From Pararcticibacter amylolyticus (GTDB taxonomy: Bacteria; Bacteroidota; Bacteroidia; Sphingobacteriales; Sphingobacteriaceae), in NCBI RefSeq assembly GCF_003130405.1, contig NZ_QEAS01000005.1, forward strand, positions 219,318 to 283,317: a stretch of 64,000 nt of DNA, given 5' to 3'. The notes below the pieces were generated by a model. It was not told the origin of the DNA. It made no database searches and saw only the letters and a program-made list of their open reading frames with translations. Shown piece by piece: positions 47,788-61,400 of the stretch. The number at the start of each line of letters is the position of its first letter. Positions within the stretch are counted from its first letter, which is position 1. The position numbers and the translations under genes were made by a program.

Positions 47788-49536
47788 ATGATGAAACGAA
47801 AAGGATTTAAAATTACTCTCCTTCACAAGAGCCTGACAATGCTCTCAACAGTCGCAATGTGTATGCTCTCTCCAGCATCTGCACAGCAGAATAATAAGGC
47901 AGCTAAGAATGCTCCCCTTTTTTCTCAGTTTGAGTATAAAGGGAATGACCGCGTTTACAATGAAAATCCGCTGAAGGACGATGAGTTCTATACTCCGGTT
48001 CTCCAGGGATGTTACCCCGATCCAAGTATCACCCGGAAGGGGGATGACTATTATCTTGTAAATTCTTCGTTCGCTTTTTTTCCCGGCGTACCGATCTTCC
48101 ATTCCAGGGACCTTGTTAACTGGAGGCAGATAGGACATGTGCTCGATCGCACTTCTCAGTTGAAAGTCTACGATTCTGGCATATCCGCCGGGATATATGC
48201 CCCCGCTATTAAGTATAATCCGAATAATGACACCTTCTACATGATTACGACCCAGTTTTCGGGAGGTATAGGGAACATGGTGGTCAAGACCAAAGATCCG
48301 GAGAAGGGATGGAGTGACCCAATTAAACTTCAGTTCGAAGGGATAGACCCGTCTCTCTTCTTTGATGATAATGGAAAAGCCTATGTGATCCACAACGATG
48401 CTCCTCCTAAAGGAAAAGCTTTGTATGAAGGGCATCGCGTGATCAAGATCTGGGAGTATGATGTTCAGAATGACAAAGTGGTTCCCGGAACAGATAAAAT
48501 TATCGTTGACGGAGGAACAGATCTCTCTCAGAAACCTATCTGGATTGAGGGGCCGCATATTTATAAGAAGAACGGAAAGTATTACCTGATGTGCGCAGAA
48601 GGCGGTACCGGTGGTTGGCATAGCGAAGTGATTTTTGTCAGCGATAAGCCTGACGGACCCTTTATTCCCGCTAATAATAATCCAATTCTTACCCAAAGAT
48701 ACTTCCCGGCTAACCGTGCCAATAAAATTGACTGGACCGGGCATGCCGATTTAGTGGAAGGCCCGGGAGGGAAATACTATGGCGTTTTTCTTGGGATCCG
48801 GCCCAATGAAAAGAACCGGGTGACAACAGGCCGGGAAACTTTTATACTCCCGGTAGACTGGAGCGGCGAATTTCCTGTATTTGAAAACGGCCTCGTTCCT
48901 TTAAAAACAAAGTTGAAAACCCCGGGAGGTGTGAAAAGTCTTGCCGGGCAAAATGGCTTTTTTCCTAATGGAAACTTTACCTTCAGAGATGATTTTGCTA
49001 AAAAACCGCTTGATTACAGGTGGATTGGTGTAAGAGGGCCGCGTGAAGACTTTATTACCTTAACCAAAGAAGGGTTGAAGATCAGTCCCTATAAGCAAAA
49101 CATAAAAGCGGTAGTTTCTACATCCACTCTTTTTTACAGGCAGCAGCATAACACCTTTAATGCAACTGTAACGATAAAGTACGTTCCCGGATCTGAAAAA
49201 GACCTGGCTGGAATAGTGTGTTATCAGAGAGAAACATTTAATTATGTATTCGGGCTAACAAAGAAAGGAAGTGAATCCTACCTGGTACTGGCCAGAACTG
49301 AGAGGGGTAAAACTACTGTGATCGGAAGTGAAAAAGTGGATGCCCGTAAACCGTTACAATTACAGGTTGAAGCTAAGGGAGACAATTATCAGTTCAGCTA
49401 TTCCACGGATAAGCAGCAGTTTAAGAACATAGGGGGAACCGTATCAGGAGACATCTTGTCAACGGATGTTGCAGGTGGTTTCACCGGCTCTTTAATCGGC
49501 TTGTATGCCACTGCTGAAAATGATATCACTCCTTAA
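47788..49536 (+). CDS. Secreted GH43 beta-xylosidase/arabinofuranosidase with C2 domain
   Basis: A 582-residue exported enzyme: hydrophobic signal region about 10-32 (PASAQ), GH43 propeller about 65-375, then a GH43_C2 beta-xylosidase sandwich (about 390-580). Catalytic residues: D78 (GCYPDPSI), D187 (EGIDPSLFFDDNG) and E254 (IWIEGPH). The propeller-plus-C2 design is that of exo-acting xylosidases/arabinofuranosidases; the sandwich supplies part of the active site. It lies 12 bases after the transketolase gene and 79 before the GH127/146 gene, all on one strand. Confidence 0.92.
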   Translation: MMKRKGFKITLLHKSLTMLSTVAMCMLSPASAQQNNKAAKNAPLFSQFEYKGNDRVYNENPLKDDEFYTPVLQGCYPDPSITRKGDDYYLVNSSFAFFPGVPIFHSRDLVNWRQIGHVLDRTSQLKVYDSGISAGIYAPAIKYNPNNDTFYMITTQFSGGIGNMVVKTKDPEKGWSDPIKLQFEGIDPSLFFDDNGKAYVIHNDAPPKGKALYEGHRVIKIWEYDVQNDKVVPGTDKIIVDGGTDLSQKPIWIEGPHIYKKNGKYYLMCAEGGTGGWHSEVIFVSDKPDGPFIPANNNPILTQRYFPANRANKIDWTGHADLVEGPGGKYYGVFLGIRPNEKNRVTTGRETFILPVDWSGEFPVFENGLVPLKTKLKTPGGVKSLAGQNGFFPNGNFTFRDDFAKKPLDYRWIGVRGPREDFITLTKEGLKISPYKQNIKAVVSTSTLFYRQQHNTFNATVTIKYVPGSEKDLAGIVCYQRETFNYVFGLTKKGSESYLVLARTERGKTTVIGSEKVDARKPLQLQVEAKGDNYQFSYSTDKQQFKNIGGTVSGDILSTDVAGGFTGSLIGLYATAENDITP

Positions 49537-49615
49537 ATCTGCAGAAAAATCTAAATACTTAATTGTAATTTCGCGAACAGGCATCTGGTGTCTTTAGCCA
49601 AAAGTATAAATCTTA

Positions 49616-52018
49616 ATGAGCACTTCATATCTTCAGCGACCATTACTGCAGCTTTTCACTACGGCGTTTATCCTGGTCTCAGTTACCAAACTTCAGGCCC
49701 AGGAAAAGTTGTACAGGAACAGTTTTCCCTTAAGGGATGTAACCTTGCTCGACGGGCAATTTAAGCATGCCCGCGATCTGAATACTCAGGTTTTGTTAAA
49801 GTACGATGCCGACAGGCTGCTGGCAGGATACCGGAAAGAGGCAGGCTTACCTGCCAAAGCCAGTATTTACCCAAACTGGGAAGGCCTCGACGGGCATGTT
49901 GGAGGCCATTACTTGTCGGCGCTGGCAATGAGTTACGCATCGGCTAATGACGCTGAATGTGGCAGGCGGCTGGATTATATGCTGTCAGAGTTAAAAGCAT
50001 GCCAGGCTGCTAATGCTAAAAAATATCCTGACTGGGGTGCTGGATATCTGGGAGCGGTACCTGGAGGGGCCGGATTGTGGCCCCAGATAAAATCGGGCAA
50101 CGTCAGCATTGTCTGGAAGTACTGGGTGCCATGGTATAATGTCCATAAGATGTATGCGGGTTTAAGGGACGCCTGGCTGTATGCGGGCAGGGAAGATGCT
50201 AAAAAGATGTTTCTGGACTTTTGCGACTGGGCTCTGGATATTACTTCGGCTTTGTCAGCGGAAAAGATGGACGAAATGCTGGCCAGTGAGCATGGTGGCA
50301 TGAATGAGGTTCTGGCTGATGCATATCAGATAACAGGTGATGAAAAGTATCTGGTTGCAGCTAGACGGTTTTCTCACAAAATGCTTTTGGACGCAATGGC
50401 TGCATCCAGTGATAACCTGGATAACAAACATGCAAATACACAGGTGCCTAAGGCGGTGGGTTTCGAAAGGATCGCCGAGCTGTCGCATGATGAAAAGTAT
50501 GGAAAAGCAGGAAGCTTTTTCTGGGAGACTGTTACCTCTACCCGCACGCTTGCTTTTGGCGGCAACAGCAGAAGGGAGTTTTTCCCTTCCGCGGCGTCCT
50601 GTACTGATTTTGTTAATGAGGTAGAAGGGCCTGAAACCTGTAACACCTATAACATGCTAAAGCTTACCGAGGATCTCTTCAGAGGCACTCCGTCTGCTAA
50701 GTATGCCGACTACTACGAGAAAGCCCTTTACAACCATATTCTATCGTCGCAGCACCCTCAACATGGTGGATATGTCTACTTCACACCTGCGCGTCCCCGG
50801 CATTACCGGGTGTATTCCACTCCTAACCAGGCTATGTGGTGTTGTGTCGGCAGCGGCATGGAAAACCATAGTAAATATGCGCAGTTTATTTATACGAAGG
50901 TTAAAGACTCGCTTTATGTCAATCTGTTTATTCCGTCAGAATTAAACTGGCGTGAAAAAGGCGTCATCATCAGGCAGGAGACGCAGTTCCCTTCATCAGA
51001 ACAAACAAAACTGATCATAAAGAAAGGGGGGGGGCGGTTTAAATTAATGATCCGGTATCCGCAGTGGGTAAAAGAGGGGGCCCTGGGCATCAGGGTCAAC
51101 GGGCATCGGATTCCTTTTGAACAAGCCCCCTCTTCCTACATCTGTGTCGACCGGCTGTGGAAGAAAGGTGATGTCCTGGAAATAGATTTACCGATGCAGA
51201 ATACCTCTGTACCTCTCATTAATGTTCCGCACTATTTTGCATTTATGCACGGACCCCTTCTCCTGGCTGCAAAGACGGGTACCGAAGATTTGAACGGACT
51301 TGTTGCCGGCGATTCGCGCTGGGGCCATATCGCCAGCGGAAGGAAACTTCCTCTCGACAAGGCCCCCGTTCTTATAGAGAATGATATGGCTTCGCTTGCC
51401 GGAAAAATACGTCCCGTACCAGGTAAGCCTCTTTCATTTGCCTTCTCAGATCTAAAAATAGAAAACGCCGCAGATGTGGTTTTAGAGCCATTCTACAAGA
51501 TCCACGACAGCCGGTATGAAATGTACTGGATGGCATTATCACCAGGAGCCTATAAGTCGTATATCGATTCTTTATCGGTACTTGAAAAACAAAACCAGGA
51601 ACTGGAGAAACGTACAGTTGATTTTGTAGCGCCCGGTGAACAGCAGCCCGAAGCAGATCATGCGATGGAAAAAGAGAACTCGTCGTCCGGAAATATGATG
51701 GATGCTTTCTGGCGGGATGCAAAAAATGGCGGATACTTCAGTTATAAGCTGAATACGCAAAATGAAACAGGACTGAGTCTCATGGTCAGCTATTGGAATG
51801 AGCCTGATGATCAAAAAGCATTCGATATTTATATAGACGGGAAGAAGCTTGACGCCGGCAGTGCTGATAAAAAGACCGCTAAACCAGGTCTTTCGAACGT
51901 AGAGTATATCATCCCCGACCCTCTGTTGAAGGGAAATGCCGTGATCAGGGTCAAATTCCAGGCTGGTCAAAGCACTGAGACGGGAAGGATCTTTAAAATC
52001 CGCTTACTGCGAAAATAA
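49616..52018 (+). CDS. GH127/GH146-type beta-L-arabinofuranosidase
   Basis: An 800-residue exported protein (signal peptide about 1-29) with the DUF1680 barrel (about 40-545), a following DUF4986-like sandwich (around 630-660, SRYEMYWMAL) and a C-terminal DUF6805-like sandwich (about 690-800). The zinc/thiolate active site of the family is visible: E340 and C342 (PETCNTYN) and C409/C410 (WCCVGSGMENHSKY), where the first of the pair is the likely nucleophile. Length and the two accessory domains favour GH146. It removes beta-L-arabinofuranose. The gene ends 53 bases before a 23-bp perfect terminator. Confidence 0.92.
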   Translation: MSTSYLQRPLLQLFTTAFILVSVTKLQAQEKLYRNSFPLRDVTLLDGQFKHARDLNTQVLLKYDADRLLAGYRKEAGLPAKASIYPNWEGLDGHVGGHYLSALAMSYASANDAECGRRLDYMLSELKACQAANAKKYPDWGAGYLGAVPGGAGLWPQIKSGNVSIVWKYWVPWYNVHKMYAGLRDAWLYAGREDAKKMFLDFCDWALDITSALSAEKMDEMLASEHGGMNEVLADAYQITGDEKYLVAARRFSHKMLLDAMAASSDNLDNKHANTQVPKAVGFERIAELSHDEKYGKAGSFFWETVTSTRTLAFGGNSRREFFPSAASCTDFVNEVEGPETCNTYNMLKLTEDLFRGTPSAKYADYYEKALYNHILSSQHPQHGGYVYFTPARPRHYRVYSTPNQAMWCCVGSGMENHSKYAQFIYTKVKDSLYVNLFIPSELNWREKGVIIRQETQFPSSEQTKLIIKKGGGRFKLMIRYPQWVKEGALGIRVNGHRIPFEQAPSSYICVDRLWKKGDVLEIDLPMQNTSVPLINVPHYFAFMHGPLLLAAKTGTEDLNGLVAGDSRWGHIASGRKLPLDKAPVLIENDMASLAGKIRPVPGKPLSFAFSDLKIENAADVVLEPFYKIHDSRYEMYWMALSPGAYKSYIDSLSVLEKQNQELEKRTVDFVAPGEQQPEADHAMEKENSSSGNMMDAFWRDAKNGGYFSYKLNTQNETGLSLMVSYWNEPDDQKAFDIYIDGKKLDAGSADKKTAKPGLSNVEYIIPDPLLKGNAVIRVKFQAGQSTETGRIFKIRLLRK

Positions 52019-52070
52019 CAAGAACCTTCGGCGTTCCTTGATTGTCTTTCTTATAACCTGTAAGCCGATA

Positions 52071-52125
52071 ATAAAACAAGCGCCCGGATGAGGATATCAA
52101 AACCTCATCCGGGCGCTTGTTTTAT
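52071..52125. terminator. Bidirectional terminator between GH127/146 and GH2
   Basis: A perfect 23-bp stem (52071-52093 with 52103-52125) with a 9-nt loop, flanked by A-rich and T-rich arms (ATAAAAC / GTTTTAT), placed between convergent genes. The strongest hairpin in the window. Confidence 0.93.
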
Positions 52126-52158
52126 GGCAACACGTTGTTTTAGTGTCTTTCGCCTGGC

Positions 52159-55344
<3,186 letters not shown>

Positions 55345-55460
55345 TCAACTTCGTAGTCTTGCGGAGATGTCAGGGTTTGTATAATGTGTGCTGCATATAA
55401 TTGATTCAATGACAAGTGGATTGACTGATCGTCAAATGTAATGTGTAAACTGGTCATTTA

Positions 55461-55525
55461 CAAAGCTAAATGTAGCTTGAAATTCTTATGGATACGAATG
55501 GCTAAAACTCTGTCCGGAATGTTCA
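55461..55525 (-). promoter_or_regulatory. Candidate regulon promoter copy 7 (GH2)
   Basis: Minus-strand reading: TGAACA (55525-55520) then ATT, a poor second half-site TAGCCA (55504-55499), and a perfect TAGCTTTG -7 box (55468-55461) at the standard spacing. The block after the first half-site does not match, so confidence is modest. Confidence 0.45.
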
Positions 55526-55541
55526 TGCCTGAATGTCTTTA

Positions 55542-55605
55542 TCAACATTTGTGCTATCATTTTCTTAAATCATGCCATCATCACACTTCTTTATTGCTGA
55601 TCTTG
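55542..55605 (+). promoter_or_regulatory. Candidate regulon promoter copy 9 (GH43-GH8)
   Basis: Plus-strand reading: TCAACA (55542-55547) followed by TTTGTGCTATCATTTTC, a close match to the upstream box of copies 4 and 5. The second half-site is not recognisable, and the -7 box is poor (TGATCTTG, 55598-55605, two mismatches, 46 instead of 47-48 nt). Its position supports a start at 55642 for the fusion gene. Confidence 0.5.
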
Positions 55606-55641
55606 CAATCATTGAAAACCAATTACCAGGCCGCTTACATC

Positions 55642-58194
55642 ATGATACAAGCCAATATGTTTAGACTAAGTTTCTTCCTGATTTTATCGTTTCTGTTGAC
55701 TGGTGGTTCCTGTGCGCTCTTTGCTCAGAACCCTCTGATCTCAGGTCAGTATACAGCAGATCCGTCTGTCAGGGTTTTTGGCGATAAGGTCTACCTGTAT
55801 CCTTCGCACGACATTCCGGTACGTCCGGGCAAGGGACGGCCCGGCTGGTTCTGTATGGAAGATTATCATGTGTTTTCGTCGGCAAACCTCACCGACTGGA
55901 CAGATCACGGAGTGATTGTATCTCAGAATAAAGTCCCCTGGGTGAAGTCTGACACTTACAGCATGTGGGCACCTGATTGTATCTTCAGGAACGGGAAGTA
56001 TTACTTTTATTTTCCGGCACCACCAGCTGATACCACTCTGGGCCGGGGATTTGCAATAGGGGTGGCAGTATCAGATAATCCTGCAGGGCCGTTTGTTCCT
56101 GAGCCCTCTCCCATAAAGAACGTTAAAGGTATAGATCCTAATGTGTTTATTGACAAAGACGGGCAAGCTTATTTGTACTGGTCTCAAGGCCATATCTATG
56201 GTGCAAAGTTGAAAGAGAATATGCTTGACCTTGCTTCAGAGCCGGTGATTCTCCAGAAACTTCCCGAAAAGGGTTTAAAAGAAGGCCCTTATCTGTTTGA
56301 GCGTAACGGCATTTATTATATGACATATCCGCATGTAGAGAACAAGATAGAAAGGCTTGAATATGCGACAGGTGACAATCCACTCGGACCCTTTAAAATG
56401 GCGGGCGTCATAATGGACGAATCTCCCGACGGATGCTGGACCAACCATCATTCGGTCATAAATTTCAAGGGGCAGTGGTATTTGTTTTACCACCACAACG
56501 ATTATTCTCCAAGCTTTGATAAGAACAGATCGGTTAGGCTCGACAGCCTGTTTTTTAACGCAGACGGAACGATCAGGAAAGTCGTGCCTTCCCTTAGAGG
56601 GGTTGGTCTCACTTCTGCAACGCAAAAGATCCAGGTTGATCGTTATAGTAAAATAGGTGAAAAGGGAGTATCTGTCAGCTTTGTTGATACTGCCGACAGG
56701 TTCAGGGGATGGAAAACGCAGTTTACTTTACCTGGCTCGTGGCTGCAATACAACCGCGTGGATTTTGCGAAACAAGCTCATCGTACCGTGACGCTGCTGG
56801 CGTCCTCTGAGACTTCCGGTATACTGCAGATCAGGACGAATTCCTTGTCCGGCCCCGTGATCGCCGAGGTGAAGATTCCCAAAAGTTCTTCATGGAAAAT
56901 AGTCAAAGCCAATTTAACCAGGTCTGTTACCGGGATACAAAACCTGGTTTTAGTGATGAAGGGGCCGGGCAACATCACGCTGGACTGGCTGAGCTTCGGC
57001 GAGAATCCTGAAGCCGGTGCGGCATTTTATTCAGGTAACTATCCCAATTTGTTCCGGAAAGCCGGATATACGCAGGAAGATATTGACCGGAAGCTGAACA
57101 AGGCGTATCACGATATTTTCGAGGGGCCCGGCCGCATCTATTATACGGTTGGTGATTCCATGGCATATGTATCGGATCTGAAGAACCATGATGCAAGAAC
57201 TGAGGGCTTGTCATACGGCATGATGGTAGCTGTTCAATTGGACAAGAAAGATGTTTTTGATCGTATCTGGAGGTGGTCAAAAAAATACCTTCAGCACCAG
57301 GAAGGCCCCAGGAAAGGTTATTTTGCCTGGAGCATCAATCCTGAAACCATGAAGCGAAATGCAGAGGGATCTGCTTCTGACGGCGAGCTGTATTATGTGA
57401 CCAGCCTTCTGTTTGCAGCAAACCGCTGGGGCAATAACACGGGGATCGATTATTACCGCGAAGCCCGCACGATCCTCGACGCCATGTGGGAAAAGGATGG
57501 CACCGGGAGGATCTTTAATCTTTTCAACACCACCAGTAAACAAATAACTTTTGTACCGGAAGGCGACGGTTACAACTGGACAGACCCTTCTTATCATTTG
57601 CCTGCTTTTCTGGAAGTTTGGGCTCTTTACGCCAGGGATGGTCATGAACAGTTTTACAGAGACTGTGCCGATACGGCAAGGGCCTTTCTGCACCGTACCT
57701 GCCACCCCGAAACTGGCCTGAATCCTGATTATGCCGACTTTAGCGGCGCTCCTCATAATACCCGGTGGATGCCTGCTGCATTTCGCTTTGATTCCTGGCG
57801 GGTACCGATGAATATCGCCATGGATTACGTCTGGTTTGGAAAAGACAGGGTCTGGCAGGAGAGCTACGCGCAGCGGTTTCAGAATTTTCTTCGCTCAAAA
57901 GGGATAGACACCTTTGAAGATCAGTTTAACATGGACGGTTCCCGGCCTGACTTTATCCTTCCCGCTGGTAATGTGAAGAAACTAAGGCATTCTCTCGGTT
58001 TGATATCTACCGCTGCTTCTGTCTCCCTGGCAAACACGAACGGCAAGAACTATGATTTTGTTCATGCTTTATGGAAAGCGAAACTGGAACCTTACGACGA
58101 CGGCTACTTTGATCCTTATTATGATGGTTTGCTTTATTTGTTCAGCCTGATGCATTTAAGCGGTAAATATCAGATTATAAAGCCCCTGAGGTGA
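55642..58194 (+). CDS. GH43-CBM6-GH8 fusion: xylosidase/arabinofuranosidase plus reducing-end xylanase
   Basis: The open frame starts at 55441, but only the ATG at 55642 (or 55657) gives a signal peptide (ending ALFAQ). From 55642 the product has 850 residues: GH43 (about 30-320; D40, D165, E214), CBM6-like sandwich (about 330-455) and GH8 (about 465-850). GH8 marks are E521 (DARTEGLSYGMM, general acid), D580 (SASDGELYY) and D648 (YNWTDPSYHLPAFLEVWA). This GH8 type resembles reducing-end xylose-releasing exo-oligoxylanase (Rex). With GH43 attacking side chains or non-reducing ends, one protein could trim oligosaccharides from both directions. It is a single-gene unit between divergent GH2 and the HTCS. 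Confidence 0.93.
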   Translation: MIQANMFRLSFFLILSFLLTGGSCALFAQNPLISGQYTADPSVRVFGDKVYLYPSHDIPVRPGKGRPGWFCMEDYHVFSSANLTDWTDHGVIVSQNKVPWVKSDTYSMWAPDCIFRNGKYYFYFPAPPADTTLGRGFAIGVAVSDNPAGPFVPEPSPIKNVKGIDPNVFIDKDGQAYLYWSQGHIYGAKLKENMLDLASEPVILQKLPEKGLKEGPYLFERNGIYYMTYPHVENKIERLEYATGDNPLGPFKMAGVIMDESPDGCWTNHHSVINFKGQWYLFYHHNDYSPSFDKNRSVRLDSLFFNADGTIRKVVPSLRGVGLTSATQKIQVDRYSKIGEKGVSVSFVDTADRFRGWKTQFTLPGSWLQYNRVDFAKQAHRTVTLLASSETSGILQIRTNSLSGPVIAEVKIPKSSSWKIVKANLTRSVTGIQNLVLVMKGPGNITLDWLSFGENPEAGAAFYSGNYPNLFRKAGYTQEDIDRKLNKAYHDIFEGPGRIYYTVGDSMAYVSDLKNHDARTEGLSYGMMVAVQLDKKDVFDRIWRWSKKYLQHQEGPRKGYFAWSINPETMKRNAEGSASDGELYYVTSLLFAANRWGNNTGIDYYREARTILDAMWEKDGTGRIFNLFNTTSKQITFVPEGDGYNWTDPSYHLPAFLEVWALYARDGHEQFYRDCADTARAFLHRTCHPETGLNPDYADFSGAPHNTRWMPAAFRFDSWRVPMNIAMDYVWFGKDRVWQESYAQRFQNFLRSKGIDTFEDQFNMDGSRPDFILPAGNVKKLRHSLGLISTAASVSLANTNGKNYDFVHALWKAKLEPYDDGYFDPYYDGLLYLFSLMHLSGKYQIIKPLR

Positions 58195-58242
58195 TATAGT
58201 AGTTTTTTTAGGAGGATATAAGGCTCTCATAGCCGGGTAGTT

Positions 58243-58308
58243 TGAACATTTGTTCCATTATCATGAACATCAGACCTGCTGTCTGGCGCTGGGTCTGTAA
58301 TATCTTTA
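58243..58308 (+). promoter_or_regulatory. Regulon promoter copy 8 (HTCS gene)
   Basis: Plus-strand reading: TGAACA (58243-58248), 15 nt, TGAACA (58264-58269), then TATCTTTA (58301-58308), a one-mismatch -7 box, one base longer than the standard spacing. The two half-sites are identical, and the first is followed by TTTGTTC as part of an inverted repeat GAACATTTGTTC. Suggests autoregulation. Confidence 0.72.
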
Positions 58309-58434
58309 CATAAGAGAAGCCAATTATAAAACAGGCATTCCAGCTTCGTAGAAAGGATCATATCGCCGCATAGTCTGATAAAACTGTGCGATAAACGGTT
58401 TATATTCGGAGCGGAAGTAAATACTGGTCATCTT

Positions 58435-61400
58435 ATGGAAATTCGATACCCTTTAAAAACTTTTTCAGTTCGCTGTAAAGTGTTTTTTGCTATTCTTTGT
58501 ATCCTGCTGTTAAAAAACGTATACGCACAGGAGGAACCGGTCAACTTTATCAATATTGGCAGTAAAGAGGGACTTTCTTCAAATATTGTAAATTCCATCC
58601 TGAAAGACCGTTATGGTTATATGTGGTTTGCCACCGACGACGGCCTGAACAAATATGATGGCAGCCACTTTACCGTTTACAGACATGATCCGGATATAGC
58701 CGGGAGCATTATCTCCAACGATGTCTCTGAAATTTATGAGGATGGTGAAGGGAATCTGTGGATCGGTACAGCCATCGGGCTTACATTCTACAACAGGCGT
58801 ATGGATTCTTTTATAAGTTACACCTCCATTGTGAATTATTCCGTGACTTCCATCTGCAGCGATATGTCCGGGAAAATATGGGTGGCGGGCTACGACGGAC
58901 TTAAGATCATTGATCCGAAAACCGGAAAAGAAGTGGTTCGAGGAACAGAACTAAAAAATCCTGAAGCCAGGAGAGGGATGCCGGGCAAAGGCATCCTCCG
59001 TCTGTTTCGCGACCAGAGGGGACGCATATGGTTGGGAACAAGCAACGGTTTATACCTCTACCGGCGTGAGAGTGGCCTGTTTAAACGTTTCGTACATCTG
59101 GATAGTGACCCGTTTAGTATAGCCGACAATACGGTCAGATCGGTATGTGAAGACAACCATGGGAATATCTGGTTTGGAACAAACAACGGCTTAAGCATGT
59201 TCAGCCCTTCGCAAAACGGCTTTATCAATTACTATCACAATGATAGTAGCCCCGCTACGCTGAACGACAACATGATCTATGCGGTTGCATCAGACAACAG
59301 GGGCAAGCTCTGGGTGGGTACCGAGCAGGGTTTGAATATTTTCGACAGTAAGACCAAAAAGAACCTCCGGCTGGAAGGGAATAGCAGGAACAGGTATGGC
59401 CTGATAGGAAAGGCGGTTAAAAACATCTTCATTGACAAGCAGGGGATATATTGGATTGCCGCTTTCCGGGCGGGAGTGAATAAGTATGATAAAAATCTGC
59501 CGTTTTTTAACTTCAGGCAGGTAAATGCTTCGGATCCATCGGGACTTAGTGCCTCTGTTGTCACATCTTTTGCAGAAGGCATGGGAGACGACCTGTACAT
59601 TGGTACCGACGGAAGAGGATTGTCATTGTTCAATACAAGTACCGGTGTATCCGGCCGTCTCACCCTCCCCGGCGTACCGGCAAGCTCGGCCCTGTCAATC
59701 ATGGTACTTGAGAGAGCTTCTTCCGAAGTCTGGATCGGAACTTTCCTCCGGGGTTTGCTGATAATGGATTTAAAAACCGGACAATGCCGGCAGATCACAA
59801 AAGGCAGAGGTGCACAAAATATCAGCGGCAACGATATCTTTAGTATCAGGAAAGACAGCCGGGGAAATGTGTGGGTGGGAACCAACGGACAGGGAGTGGA
59901 TCTTTTTGATGCGAAGACTAAATCCTTTTATCATCTGAATAATACGTCAACAGGTAAGTTCAGGCTGATGCTGAACGGATATATCAGGGCGATCGAAGAA
60001 GACAGGAACGGAAATATGTGGATAGGATCGAGCGGATCGGGAGTAGCTGTTTACAACCCGCTTAACGGAAGGTCCAGGATATTCAACCGGCTCAACAGCA
60101 GGCTTCCAAATGATAATGTGACCGCAGTTTGTGTAGCCCGGAATGGGGTGGTCTGGGTCGGACTGCGTGGTGGCCTCGCTTTTTATAACGCAGGGAAAGA
60201 TCAGTTTGTGTGTTATACAGAGAAGAACGGCCTTGCTAATGCTGTGATCTATAAGATCCTGGAAGACAATGCCGGGAAGCTGTGGGTCAGCACCAACAAG
60301 GGGATCAGCAGTTTTGACCCCGCATCGGGAAAGTTTAAAAACTATTCTTATCATAACGGATTACAGAGAAACCCTTTTGTGCAGGGTGCAGGCCTGAAGC
60401 TGCCCGATGGCAGGATGTTCTTCGGGGGTATAGATGGGTTCAATTACTTTGATCCCGAGCAGCTGCATGCCACCATCAGGATTCCGAAGGTGGTGCTCAC
60501 AGATCTGAAGATCTCAAACAGGAGTGTTGTCCCCGGGGAGGATTCTGAAATTACAGAGCATATTTCGGTAGCAAAGGACATTTCTCTCGACTATAAACAG
60601 AATTTTACCCTGGGTTTTTCAGCCCTCAATTATACCTCGCCTGAAGAAAACAGGTATCTGTATAAGCTTGATAATTTCGATAAGGAATGGAACCAGGTGG
60701 GGAAGTCTACCACCGCCTCCTACACCAATTTAGGTCCGGGAGAGTATACGTTTAAGGTAAAGGCCCGGAGTGATGCCGGCGAATGGACTACTCCCGAAAC
60801 CTCCATTACTATTCATGTGCGGCCTCCTGTCTGGATGACCTGGTACGCTTTTATTTTCTATGTATTGCTGATCGCATCTTTCTTATGGTTCCTTCGTTAC
60901 CGGGGTATACAAAGGATTAAAGCCCGTTTTGAACTGGAGCAGGAACGTTTGTATGCCAGGCAGCAGATTGACCAGGAAAGGCATAAGGCTGATCAGCTTC
61001 GTCAGTTCGACCAGCTAAGGATCAAATTTCTTACCAATGTCAGCCACGAGTTCAGAACTCCTGTATCTCTCATTGTCGGACCCCTGGATCAACTGCTTCA
61101 GCAGGAAACCAACCCCGCCAAAGTGAGGCGCCTGGATATGATCAGGAGGAACGCCCGCAGATTGCTGAACCTGGTTAATGAGTTGCTGGATTTCAGAAAC
61201 CTGGAGGAGAAAGAATCAAAGCTGAATATGACGGAAGGTGATTTTATCGCCTTCGCCCGTGATGTCGCCGAATCATTCAGGGACCTTTCCGAGCGCAAGC
61301 AGATCAGTTTCGGATTCAGGAGCTCCTTTAAATATTATTTTACAAATTTTGATAAGGATAAGATTGAACGCATTCTGTTCAACCTTCTCTCTAATGCGTT

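Noticed and set aside
55405-55423. CAAGTGGATTG shared with the sequence next to promoter copy 1 (2620-2630)
   Set aside because: An 11-base match, but no -7 box lies at the regulon spacing on either strand; probably chance or a remnant.
55441-55641. N-terminal extension of the GH43-GH8 frame
   Set aside because: The 67 extra residues are Cys/His-rich and not signal-like, and they overlap candidate promoter copies 7 and 9.
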